Assembly: GCA_946803715.1 (NCBI GenBank)
Contig: CAMPET010000087.1
Location: 85,264-149,263 of the forward strand
Source of the DNA: Beroe ovata
Lineage: Eukaryota > Ctenophora > Nuda > Beroida > Beroidae
Direction: 5' to 3'
DNA: 64,000 nucleotides
How positions within the stretch are numbered: position 1 is the first letter of the stretch; every line of letters starts with the position of its first letter. The notes below the pieces were generated by a model, which did not search any database, was not told the DNA's origin, and was given only the letters and a program-made list of their open reading frames with translations. Positions 11,949 through 22,900 of this stretch are shown in pieces. The position numbers were made by a program, and so were the translations under genes.

Positions 11949-12733
11949 GTCTAGACCTGTACTGCGATGATACATTAATAATTGACCTTACCCCCAAAAT
12001 ACCTTGTTCAATAATTTCATTTCTCTAAAACATCAAAGCAGGCCATTGGCCCATGATAGATAGTATAGTGTTGAGAACTTCAGTTCAGATGCATATATCT
12101 CTAAATGAGCATGCCAAATCATGTACTACTTAATCTGATTCTATCACTTGAGCTTATATAGTTCACAAAAATTTTGGTTCAACACTTTTACTTATAATTC
12201 TGCAAATTTGGATCATAGATGGTATGGCAATTCTAACATCTAAGATGCAAGTTAAATTACAAAATATAAATGCACCTTTTCAATCGTTAATTGTCTCAAC
12301 ACTTACAGAGAATGTGAATTATTATCATATTCATTTAGCGTATTCAAATCATTGAAAAAGAGCTGATAAGAAGTACCAAATATAAATTAAAGAGAAAAAT
12401 ATATTTTTGTTCGATAGTTATTTTCGCAGAATGCATCAAATCAATATCGTGATTCCTTTATTGCGACGCCGTACACCGCACCGGTGCCCATGTTGCATTG
12501 TTGCCTTGCGTGCAACTGTTAAGCACGAATCTGCGCTCGGGCGCTCCGTCGCAAGTCCGCGCGATTTTGCAGGTTGACCGCGCCGCGCGCACGCGGGAGC
12601 CGGAGCCTAAAGTCAGCATTTCTGACTATCTTGCCTCCATTACACTTTTATAGGGTTTGTTCTGGAGCTTATAAGTCATTTATTCAAGTCAACAAAGCAA
12701 ATTCAAAGTAACAAACAGAAAAGCTGAAAGCTT

Positions 12734-12808
12734 TTGCCGGATGTTATCTGTCCACTGTTTCTTGCGCGCGGCGCGCGCAAGAAACAGTGGGCAGATAACA
12801 TCCGGCAA
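12734..12808. mobile_element. Foldback (MITE-like) palindrome, copy A
   Basis: 75-bp almost perfect hairpin. The left arm starts TTGCCGGATGTTATCTGTCC and continues CACTGTTTCTTGCGCGCG; the right arm is its reverse complement with a single mismatch. The tip is an alternating GC run. No coding capacity and no clear target-site duplication. It shares its arms with the copies at 12938 and 36732. Confidence 0.75.
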
Positions 12809-12937
12809 GAAATAAATAAATAAATATAGACAACTAGAAAGCTTTTAGCTAAAACTTCAAGTCTTCAAACAAGCAAGCAATCGCAAATAATCAATATCCC
12901 TACTTAGTACTTAAAGTTAAACTTCTATCGTGTACAG

Positions 12938-13035
12938 TTGCCGGATGTTATCTGTCCACTGTTTCTTGCTCGCCTTCATCGATGAAGGCGCGCGCGCGCA
13001 AGAAACAGTGGACAGATATTGATAACATCCGGCAA
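12938..13035. mobile_element. Foldback (MITE-like) palindrome, copy B
   Basis: 98-bp palindrome with the same arms as copy A and an inner palindrome CGCCTTCATCGATGAAGGCG. The right arm carries a small insertion (TTGATA) relative to the left. Symmetry continues outward for roughly 10-20 bp (ATCGTGTAC left, GTACACGAT right), so the original element may have been longer. Confidence 0.75.
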
Positions 13036-13243
13036 GTGTACGGTACACGATAAAAGTACCGCAGTACGATTATGGATTACAAACGTCAAACATTACAAAA
13101 ACATAACATGAAATCTATAACAACAAATTGAATTTACTCTTAATCTTAAAGGAAAGGTTATTTATCGCGCTAAACCTGTAAATGTAATCAGGTTCCAGAG
13201 GAAATAAACTCCAGAGGATAGTCAAATTAAGATGAAATCAAGC

Positions 13244-14471
13244 TTATGAGATGTAGCAGAGGACTAGAATGACGGTTATTATGACGACAAGCAGCAGATT
13301 TCGAATAGGCAGGATCCCTTGCCTCAGTAGCGGTATCAACTGCAGTATTTGCTCTTCTGAAAGTGAGCATGACGTATTAAGAATTCCGGTATTGAATATG
13401 AATCGGATATGGGATACTACTACTGGAACTACTACTAGTTGTCTTACCTGTACTTTCAAAGAGGCCGGAGTTATCGATTACATGATCAGCCAATGCTTTC
13501 TTGTCTTCGATTGGTATCTGAGAAGCTATCCTTGCCTTTGCTTCCTCTGATGTGAAATCATTCCTATCCATCAATCTGGTCTCTTGTTGAGCTTCTGTGC
13601 TGAAGCAGAATTTCACCTATGAACATTTACAATTTCCGACAATTTCAGATGAATCATCTCATGAAATGCCCCGTGTTTTTGGTATTTTGAACTGACCAGT
13701 ATACCATGACGACAGAATGAAGGTAGGGTTTGATGTTGCAGTTCTCAAAAAGAAGAGGAATGTCGATAAGCAGTAATTGAGTCCCTGAAAATTGTGGAGT
13801 GAAGAATACGTTCCCCTTCGACTTCGAGTTTCGAAAAAAGTTGAGTTCTTCCTCTTTTCTCTCGAACTCTCAATGTATGGACGATAATACCTTTGACGAA
13901 GTGCCAGAAGATTCTTTTCCTGATAACTTTAGCAATCTCTGGGTGGATACATTTGTTGAGGGCGTCTCTGTTTTCAGCGTTGTTGAAAACCAAGTCACCT
14001 GTAGAAATGATGACTAGAATAGATTTGTTCACATATACCATTTTCTTGCTTAGCTCATAGCAACGGAAAGACGGAATCTGAAACTCGGTACAGATTTGTT
14101 ATAGCAAATCCTCACCCAGTTTACTGCGATCAACCTCCCCTGAAGGCAGGAGAATGTCACTCCCAAACTTGGCAACGACTTTGTTGTAACCAGGGCAACC
14201 CTGTTCAACAACTGAAATACGAGATGTTTACCGTCCATCATCGAAGAGACGAAAACAGCATGGGATTATCAGCTATTTGCTTATTGATCACCCGAAATAC
14301 TTTTTTAGGGTGACAATGAACTTTACAATTGCAACAACAACATGAGCGTGATCTAAAACCTTGTTTAGCGATAGCATCACAAGATAACACCTCGATACCG
14401 TTGTCTCTGAACACGCTCCCAGCCGAGGTCTTCCCAGATCCTATCCCTCCAGTCAGACCTATCAATCTCAT
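13244..14471 (-). CDS. DCAKD: Dephospho-CoA kinase domain-containing protein
   Basis: Six exons in phase: 14360-14471 (ATG), 14116-14211, 13891-13998, 13697-13784, 13448-13599 and 13244-13356 (TAA). The product is 222 aa, against 231 in human DCAKD. The P-loop GGIGSGKT is at residues 8-15. It is followed by VVEQGCPGYNKVVAKFG, CIHPEIAKVIRK, LLIDIPLLFEN and EEAKARIASQIPI, the normal order of the CoaE kinase fold, which phosphorylates dephospho-CoA in the last step of CoA synthesis. The end is a hydrophobic segment (NLLLVVIITVILVLCYIS), a tail anchor as in animal DCAKD and absent from bacterial CoaE. Five spliceosomal introns rule out bacterial contamination. Whether DCAKD or the bifunctional COASY supplies the main kinase activity in animals is not shown here. 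Confidence 0.9.
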
Positions 14472-14702
14472 GCTATCTGTGCGAAATAGATGATGTCATT
14501 GTTGTCAGGGTGACTGCTGTCATCGTGACAGGTGTCATGGTTACTCGATGTGTGTTTCGGAAGGAAGTGTCTCAGTTACACGAAGTCTCTGTACAAAACA
14601 ACAAATATGTCAATAAATATTAATATGTATGCTTTCTAACTATCTTTCGAAGTCAAATCTTCTGAACAAAACGATATCTGTTTACACGAAAACCTATATT
14701 GA

Positions 14703-16113
14703 TCATCCCTCCAGCTCCACCACATTACAACCCAGCACTCCCCGGCCTTGCCAGGACCGAGGTTTGAGGGCCAGGGTCTTGGGGTTGCCCTCTCGGAGCA
14801 GTTTGACTGGCACTGCTTTGTTCACACTCAGCTTTACAACCTCGGCAACGTCTCCTAAACCTGGGTAAAACGGGACTTTATTAGGTGAAAGAGGGCCTGC
14901 TTGCTTAAGTAGGGCCAGGTGAAAGTGGCATGCGTTTATTGAGAGCAGGTGATAGAGGAATTCGTGCTATATTTAGGAGGGTTTTTTGGAACCCTTTTAT
15001 TTAGGTGTAGCACTCACTGGTGAAGTTATCCTTGTGGAGAGATCCCATCTGGCATATCTGATCTCCATCTCGGAGTCCGCTAGTGTGGGCAGGTGAGTCT
15101 GGTAACACCCCCTTTACCAGGAGAAAGGGGGGCCTGGTCGGGGGTACCAGTGGTGCTTCCTACACGTGGGACTGGGATTAGATGTGAGAGCGTCGCTAAT
15201 ATCTGCCCGCCATCTCCGATTCTCAATCAGTGTTATTGAAGTAAAGCACAAGTCGTTTATTGTTGGTATTAACAACATGAAATACTCAATAACCTGAGCT
15301 GATGTTACATTTAGTAACAACTTCAGTAACAAACCTGTGCTGTTGTATCTGCTGCTGCTCCACCAGCGGGTCCAGTCAGTGACATTTGGTGGAGTTTGAA
15401 CAGCGCTATCTCAACTCTCTCCATCACACCCCGCATATCATTAGTCAGACAGATCATGCGCTGTCGTGACGTCCGCACAGCGACAATGTCGATATCGGAA
15501 CGGGGAAATTGATCCTCGTCCACGAGCGGTCCGTCCATACCTGGGGGATATCATGAGGAGTGTTGTCAAAATGTCATGACTCATGAGGAGTGTTGTCATG
15601 ACTCATGGGGAGTGTTGTCATGGTGAGTGTTGTCATGGAAACTGCTGTCACGGCAACTGGACATTGTCTACAGGGACATGTTGTAACTATCAGTAATGTT
15701 GTTACTATCAGTGTTACAACATGTCACCACGCACCAACATTTTTCTCCCGTCTCAGGATGGCACTGTGCTCATCGATCTCCTTCTGTATGCCATCCCTCT
15801 CCTCCACCAATCTGAAACAATGAGGGGGTATGACGTCTATGTACGATTACAAAATTGGAAGAGGACTGTTTCACATTCTATTAGAAGAAGTGCAAGCAGA
15901 TGGTTCTCATCACTAGAACACTCCGTGCAGGCATCCCGCCCCCGGGGGAGGGTCAATATGAGGGTAGGGAATACAAAACCAAATACTTAATTAAACTAAT
16001 TTAACTCATTACTTGTTGATGTAATCCCTGAGCTCCGCCAATGTGTCAGGAGGAGGGGGATGGGTGGATCTGTAATCGGTCACCTCGATACCGTTTATCA
16101 CCTCGGTTTTCAT
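14703..16113 (-). CDS. PSMD9: 26S proteasome non-ATPase regulatory subunit 9 (p27/Nas2 chaperone)
   Basis: Five exons in phase: 16013-16113 (ATG), 15735-15811, 15335-15540, 15018-15159 and 14703-14860 (TGA). The product is 227 aa (human 223). An N-terminal coiled coil (LVEERDGIQKEIDEHSAILR) leads to MDGPLVDEDQFPRSDIDI and AVRTSRQRMICLTNDMRGV, the Nas2 core. A PDZ-like domain follows (VLPDSPAHTSGLRDGDQIC, LLREGNPKTLALKPRSWQG, GVLGCNVVEL). The protein is a transient chaperone that binds base ATPases while the 19S particle assembles. Intron 2 (15541-15734) carries irregular repeats of a GAGTGTTGTCATG unit. It lies 231 bp downstream of DCAKD's ATG on the same strand. Confidence 0.91.
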
Positions 16114-16722
16114 GCTACGAGGTCTGATTAGGCGTGATCTATCTATATACAGAGTGTAGTGTGGTTGAACAGTTGATACCTCAAATATAGATATTGAGTT
16201 GTTTTCTCCTCATTAAAGAAACGTAGATTAATGCTTTATTCTTTCACAAGAGTGTGCAATTGTAGATCTAATACAATAGCTTTTTAAAAACTGAAACTCC
16301 AGACGAAAATTTGAAACCTTCTGGCCTCAGTCCGCTACCAAATTATGGTTTAAAGCCAGTTGTTAAAAGAATCGTTAGTTAGTTAAAAGAGGCTGATGAT
16401 AAATAAATAATAAATATCATTAAAAATTAATTGGGTAAAAAGCGTTTTAGACGATAAAAAAGACGATAAAGATATATCGGGGCAAAATCTAAAATCAGAG
16501 TCGTCTTATCACTTGCAGCAGAGTGCCAAAAAATGTAAAGCTAAAACCAATCCTGATTAAACCTAATACCACGCTGCTTTGATAAAACATACGAAAGTGT
16601 AGGCTTGGCCTGATAAAACCACAGATGGAATAAAAATGCTGAATACGCGGTCTGTGTATCCAAGATTGATTGTACATAGTACATTGTTGTTCAATATACA
16701 TTGTACATTGTGCATTGTACAT
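16114..16722. other. Intergenic region PSMD9 / SPOUT1
   Basis: About 600 bp, AT-rich, holding the PSMD9 promoter side and the SPOUT1 3' end. Short repeats of TGTACATTGT occur near 16670-16720. No exon is seen. Confidence 0.5.
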
Positions 16723-19507
16723 TCATTTCATTCCACCCTCAGTGAAACTTCTTCTCAATCCAGCTAGGGTTATAAACAACGCTTCCTGCAAAGAGAATAC
16801 ATTGTACACGAAATGTACAGTGCAATCAATCTGAGAACTGACAGCAAAATTGAGATCAATCTTGCGAAGATGCAAATCTTGACTATTACACATCCCAATG
16901 TGTCCCGGCTCTCTCAATCTCATCCAAATTTGGAAAATGTGTCTCACCTCAGTTCTGATGGTTCTACTGCCCTGATTAGGGCACGTGTTGAGATAGTAAT
17001 CAAATATCGTCCTCGGTTCAGTTTCTGATAGCGACTCGTCCGCCTCAATGGCGGGTTCCAGTCCTTGCAACCCGCCCAGGAATACAATGGCGTGTCTGAG
17101 AGGGGGTGTGGCGGGATGGGGGAGGGAAATTCACAATGGAGTCGGAAGCAAATGGTAAAAACGACCACTTTTCTATGTTTGATTACTTCAATAATTACAA
17201 TAAACCTTACAGTATTTGTACGGTAATAAGCTAAATCGTACACTGTGAGTACTGAGTAATAGTAAATGAGTACACTGACACAGTATGTTCCCCGCTGCAC
17301 TCACTTAAAATGTCGTACTTGCACTGAATCCAGATTATCGCCAGTATCTGATGTACCGATCGTCAAATCGTAGCCGTCAGCGTACGAACATTCTGTGAAC
17401 GCCGCACTGAATGAGTCCGCTAACCGAACCTTGTATCCCCAGTACGTGCCGAGTTCGATGCGGGGCGTGTCCGGGGAAACGGCTACTCCTTTATAAAACT
17501 TCCCTCCTGAACACGGAGGAGGAATTGAGGGATAAAATTAGGGAACAAATACAACTCCAAGTATCAAGGAAATAGGGGATAAGGGAGATTTGACCTGTTG
17601 ACTCCTGGTCCATTCTCACGGTGACCCGCATTCCAGGGGGAAGCTCCTTGTCGATCTGAACTTCCTGCAATATTGGTGATCTATGAGTAACACTCTAATG
17701 CTGTAACGATGAAATGCTGTAATGACGAAATTCAACAATTTCCATCTCGAAATTCTAGATAATGTTTCACCTTATCAATCCCACAGTCGACGAAGGAACC
17801 CTTCCCTTTCTTGGTGGGCCGCTTGACAATCACTCCTTCACGGAAGGGGTACTGTTCCGTTGCCCTCATGTGATGGGGACAATCCAGCGGGTTGAGAAGT
17901 CCGGCAAACTTGAGATCGGGATGGTGGGGGAATAGCGCCTTTCGGAGATACCTGACAGGATGGAAAAGTTCTCAATACGTCACCTGGCAAAACGCGGACG
18001 CTGCACTCACGCCTGGTTATCAGAAGCACACACGCGTTGCACTCACGCGTTATTATCAGGAACACGAACGTGGTATTACAACTCAGTACTTACTCAGTAC
18101 TTACTCAGTACTCAGTACTTACTGAGGAGTCTCGAGGTACTGCAGTATCCGAGCTAGCACTACATTTCCGTTAGTTCTCTTCGTAACTCCCTCGAACACC
18201 GAGCCCTTCACCTTGACACCAGGGTTGTCATTGAAAATGACAACCTCGTCCACGTTGAATATGGACAGGGCACGTCCAACCTGACCTGAGAATGAGATGG
18301 TGTTACCATGGTGATTAATGAATATTGCAAGAATATTGGATATACGGACAAGAATCTATGAAATTGTAGTCGACAGACGATAAAAACCGTGAAAAATAGA
18401 AATACACTGAGAGTACACCTGCCAAGTATGTCCTCAACTCTGGGGACTGTGCGTTATCACAAATCGAACCGGGGAGCGCTACAGACACAGTGTAGGGTCT
18501 GCCAGCAATGGGGGGAGGGAGGGGGAGGTCGTTTGTACTGCTATCTGTGGAGGAGAGAGAGAGAGAGAGTCAGTGAGGGAGAAAATCTATAGATAATGGA
18601 TTGAATCTATTGACTATAGTCGTTTTTGGGCGATATAGATATGACTATCGAATCAAGTAGGTGTCTTACTGAGACACCTATAGGATCTAAAGGAGTAGTA
18701 CAGATGAAGATGTCAGTTTGTTACCTATAGCGGTAGAGGACGGGGGAGGGGGAGGGAGAGGGGAGTTTGTGGGAGTGTCCAGATCTTCCTCCACTTTAAG
18801 AAGCAGCTTCTTCTTCCTCTTTATCACAGAGGAACTGTGAGACAAACTGGACGTCCTGGGAGAATAGTTTGAGAGTGATCTGACAACCTGGCGGGGGTTT
18901 GATCTGGAAGTCACGTGTTGTGGAAGTCACGTGTCGTGGAAGTCACGTGTTGTGGTGAACTACCTGGGAGTGAGAGGGGGAGGTTTCGATGACTTGGTGT
19001 GGATTGCTGTCACGTCCAGCACATTCTCTGGAGCGTTTTCATCGGCTGAGGAGACGGTACGATCACTGAGCACAGTGAGCAATAATACTAGAACATTCTG
19101 ATCTTGTAGAGATTATCAAGTACCAACCCGAAATCAAGTTTATTAAACTTAACCTATCATCATGAATTTCATTTCAGCTATTACGTATTGAGAAGCCCCT
19201 CCTATTTCCCTACCTGTCATGACACTATCGCAAGACATTACACTTGATGCTAGGGAAGACACTGAACTTGATTTGGCACTCATAGTGCCCGTGCTATTGC
19301 GTTTCTGCCCTGAAAATAGAATGAGACGATGAAACCGAGTGTTGTGGGAAACTTCATCAAAATAGTGAACAAATCTTCATCGAAATGATGAAAATTGTAG
19401 CATAACTAACGCTTCATGCTGTTCCTATGCTTCTTATCTTTTTTCTTTCGTTCCGATTGGCTCCCGATATCGTCCTTAGGGTCGGCATCAGACGACTTTC
19501 GTTTCAT
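16723..19507 (-). CDS. SPOUT1: SPOUT-domain RNA methyltransferase (CENP-32 / C9orf114 homologue)
   Basis: Eleven exons, all phase-consistent: 19411-19507 (ATG), 19214-19309, 18964-19045, 18725-18903, 18419-18544, 18123-18285, 17771-17951, 17595-17664, 17305-17506, 16948-17095 and 16723-16785. They encode 468 aa, longer than human SPOUT1 (376) because of a serine- and lysine-rich N-terminal extension. The catalytic part begins RPYTVSVALPGSICDNAQ and runs through ILQYLETPQYLRKALFP, LLNPLDC, ELGTYWGYKVRLADS, GYDLTIGTS and the knotted C-terminus TCPNQGSRTIRTEEAL. SPOUT enzymes bind SAM through a trefoil knot; the human protein associates with mitotic spindles and centromeres. Two introns (17952-18122 and 18904-18963) contain repeats that copy their own splice sites. 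Confidence 0.9.
18076..18122 (-). repeat. Tandem repeat copying a SPOUT1 splice donor
   Basis: On the minus strand GTAAGTACTGA occurs three times, at 18112-18122 (the real donor, directly after the exon end at 18123), 18094-18104 and 18083-18093. Confidence 0.75.
18904..18963 (-). repeat. 60-bp SPOUT1 intron made of a tandem repeat ending in the acceptor
   Basis: After the donor GTAGTTC the intron consists of three near-identical units ACACGTGACTTCCA. The last ends in CCAG and is the acceptor; the others end in CCAC. Confidence 0.75.
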
Positions 19508-19940
19508 TATCCTATTATAGAAGGTGGAGGTTAAAGTAGGCAGTTTCAGTGAAGCTAAATTCAAGCAAAGATAGCAGAATGATAAAGACATTAGACAACC
19601 TCTCCTCAGAATAAAGGAAACGAGATGAGAATTACATGAAATATAACATCAACATGAAATGGGGCAAAACACACTGCACAGCAGGGCAAAGCAAAAAATT
19701 GAAACTAAAATCATCTAAATATTCATTTCGAGAAGTTCAAATTTCCATAATACGGCGGTAATGAACTCATATGTAAAATGGAAAATAAAGTACCATTCTG
19801 GTCAAAAATTCAAATTATATCAATTTTTGGTCGATAAATTAACGAAAAATTCCTCAAATCTTCGAGACGGTCATTATAAATCCAATATCCTGCCGACTCA
19901 CAAGTTTCTGACTTGTCAGATAGACGTCATCCCAGTCATG
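19508..19940. other. Intergenic region SPOUT1 / ArfGAP gene
   Basis: About 430 bp, AT-rich, with no exon or RNA gene recognised. It must hold the SPOUT1 promoter and the ArfGAP 3' UTR. Confidence 0.5.
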
Positions 19941-22900
19941 CTAGGCAGTTGGCACATTCTCATTATTTACAATATCCTCATTACCCTCACCATTGCCGAT
20001 TGAATTTGTTCCAGGACCTTCTGACGTAACCTCGTTGTTCATGTTGTTATTTGATGTAACCGTATCGTTGTTAGAGGATTTGTTAATCGGTGTTGTGAAA
20101 CTTGGGCTAGCGGGTGGTATGTCAGGCATGTCTTGAACAGCAGCTAGTGTTTTCTGTGAACCACCCTTTCCTTATATGGTAACGAGCAATATTGATTAAT
20201 TTAGAAAATATAGCCACAAACCAAGACGTCATAATAATATAGACAGAAAGTGCGATGAATCTAGCCAATGTCATTATACTCACTTGACTCAGTGATAAGA
20301 TCATGATACTTGGAAGATGTGAATGTCAGTTCTTTGTATTTTCTAGCGATGAAGTCTTTCCTCTCAGCGTTGGTGGACAAACTCTTCCCAGAATCGAGCT
20401 CAGCTTCATATATCTGACAAGGAAACGTGAGATTTTGAGGATTAGTTGCTCGAAACCAAGTGATTCATGTCTTAGCATCGATTAGATGAACCTGATTTGC
20501 GAGTGCGTTCCCAACTCGCTTCAGTGAACTTATCTGCTCATCACTTAGAGCGTCTAGAGTCAGAGATCGAACCTGAAGATTGGAAAATTTCAACCTAAAG
20601 TAAGGGAGAACTTAAGAGACTCATGAATTTGAGCATAGGGTAGATCAAGTCAATCAAGTCAATCACTAATCAGTCGAATTAGACTCGCCTGTGAGATTTG
20701 TACACCAAGACCTCTATGAACTCCAGAACACTCTATGCAGATTAGAACTCCGAGATTCAAACTGAAACACAAGGAAAACGTTTGAAATGGGGTCTTCATT
20801 ATGGGACAATCACGGGACGAAGATGATAGCGCATACCTAGCCCATGTTGGCTTCTTCTTGGAGCAGTCAGCACATATTTCATTCCCCGGTATTTCTTGTA
20901 GCTCTTTCAAAACAGACAGTGGCATGACACTGTCCTTTACCCGGCCTTCTTTTTTCCTGCAACGAGCATCGTGGTTTATCTTCATTTAATCTTCGGGTCC
21001 CTTCCTCATTGAGAAAAAGAGGGAGTCTCCTTACCCACTGCTGCTTTCATCAGAGATGGAATACTGCGCATGTAGGCTGGAGATCGCGTTAGCAATTGCC
21101 TTGTGAATGATCATCACCCATGTCTCTTTCTCTGAAAAGTAGGACAGTTCGACAAAATCATTCGGGATGAGAAATCTGAGATGCATGACATGACACACGT
21201 GAAGAATTCAAACACACGCAAAGTGAGAGAGAGGGGTGTGTGATTAGTCAAGTGTAGATTTGGAAATGCCCGCTCATCCAGTCAAATAATAAACCAATTT
21301 ACGGGCAATTATGTTATTTCAGCGCGCGCGCGAAAAATCCAGAGAAATCGCGCTGCAATGCATCGCTGAACTACCAGCAACAAATAGTTTCGCGCGTTAC
21401 GTCAATCAAAGAGAAATTGCGGTTCAAAGTGTGACCGACACTACATGGACCTAAAATAAATGTCTGAAAATTAGCGTGGACTGTTATTGGTTATAATATG
21501 TGGTACCTTGAGAAGACTGGGCTTGTAGTACCAGTGGTTTTACAGGAGAAAAGAGGGTGAACACAAATGCCCGATTCACATTGTGGGAATCAGTTTTAAC
21601 TTGGCATAACTTCAAGTTCACTCTCTGTTCATTCCTCTCTTCATTCTGACGAATGGATAGATTTCAATATAACCGTATCTTCATCATGAGTCAGCTCAAA
21701 CTGGAATAGCACATTAGGGGCATTAATTAACTCAGTTGATTCAACTGAAACCACTTAAATTCCGGGCACAAACCTGCAAAATAAGCATTCCTCTCTGCAC
21801 GGCGCACCAACACTTGTACCACGTGTAACCAAAGACTGGCGACTTCTCACCCACCCATAGATATCCACTCATCTCATCAGGAGGCGTGGCTGGGGCTATC
21901 TCCTCAATGTTCGTGTAATCGTTTAGTCTGCAGTGTAAAAAAACGTGTTCAAGCCTCTCGATCAAATTGTGGCCCTATCTTGCTTCCCCGATTTGCTGTC
22001 TCTCATGTGATTTCGAACCTCACATCCGAGAAAAATTGGAATTTTTCCCGATGACAGATGAGCAAGGCCGAAAATGGCTCTATATTCTGATGGCTCTATA
22101 TCCTGATGCGATGTGTCACCACGGTAAGTCCATTCGTTGCACTCATTTCATGGGTAAGATAAGCTCAATCATGAAATTAAAACATGTCTCACATTTCAAA
22201 GTAAAGATTTGAATACTATATTGAACGCTGGTCGACTTGAGTTTATCATCGGGGAAGAAGAGTCTTGGAACTATCGGGACAAACGAATTAAGGACAAACA
22301 AACCTGGAACAAACATTAAACAAGCCTGGGAATAAACAAACCTCGGAATAAACAAACCTAGGAATAAACAAACCTAGGAATAAACAAACCTGGTACAAAC
22401 AAACCTGGAATAAACAAACCTGGGAATAAACAAACCTGGGAATAAACAAACCTGGGACAAACAAACCTGGGAAAAAACAAACCTGGGAATAAACCAACTT
22501 GGGAATGAACAAACCTGGAATAAACATTAAACAAACCTGGGAATAAGCAAACCTGGGAATGAACAAACCTGGCAGCAGTTTTTGTAGCCTCGTCCTTCAT
22601 GTGCAGATCGTAGAGCTGCAAGTTGAGAAGTTTGAGAGTCTGGCCTCGCTCAGCTCGTGTGAGAACAGTGCGGAGATTATCTCTGAGAGAAGTGGTAGTC
22701 TCCTCCAATTCCAGCTTGCTGTTTTGTAGGGCAGTCGTGGAAATGTCCCTTTTACCCTCAACCTAGGAAAGGAGACTTGTCATTAAGATGTCATGTACAT
22801 GTATGGGAGTGAGTTGTTTCATTTGTGAAAGCCGAAAAGGTGATCCAGAAAGATTGGATTCTGGATTCTAGAACCGGAAAACGGTGTTCAGTTCATCGTC

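Larger units (their letters stand above)
11949..13243. other. Intergenic region DNAI1 / DCAKD
   Basis: About 1.3 kb. It is AT-rich apart from a GC-rich patch at 12465-12605 and the two foldback elements listed separately. The upstream promoter of DNAI1 must lie here. No exon is seen. Confidence 0.55.

Noticed and set aside
13244-14471. Bacterial CoaE contamination
   Set aside because: The gene has five spliceosomal introns and a C-terminal membrane segment, as in animal DCAKD.
15541-15734. GAGTGTTGTCATG repeats in a PSMD9 intron as another splice-site-copying array
   Set aside because: The repeat unit does not include the donor or acceptor of that intron.
22143-22708. Open frames with [15 protein letters not shown] repeats
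   Set aside because: They are translations of the intronic minisatellite after the donor at 22569; a real exon of the ArfGAP gene ends there.
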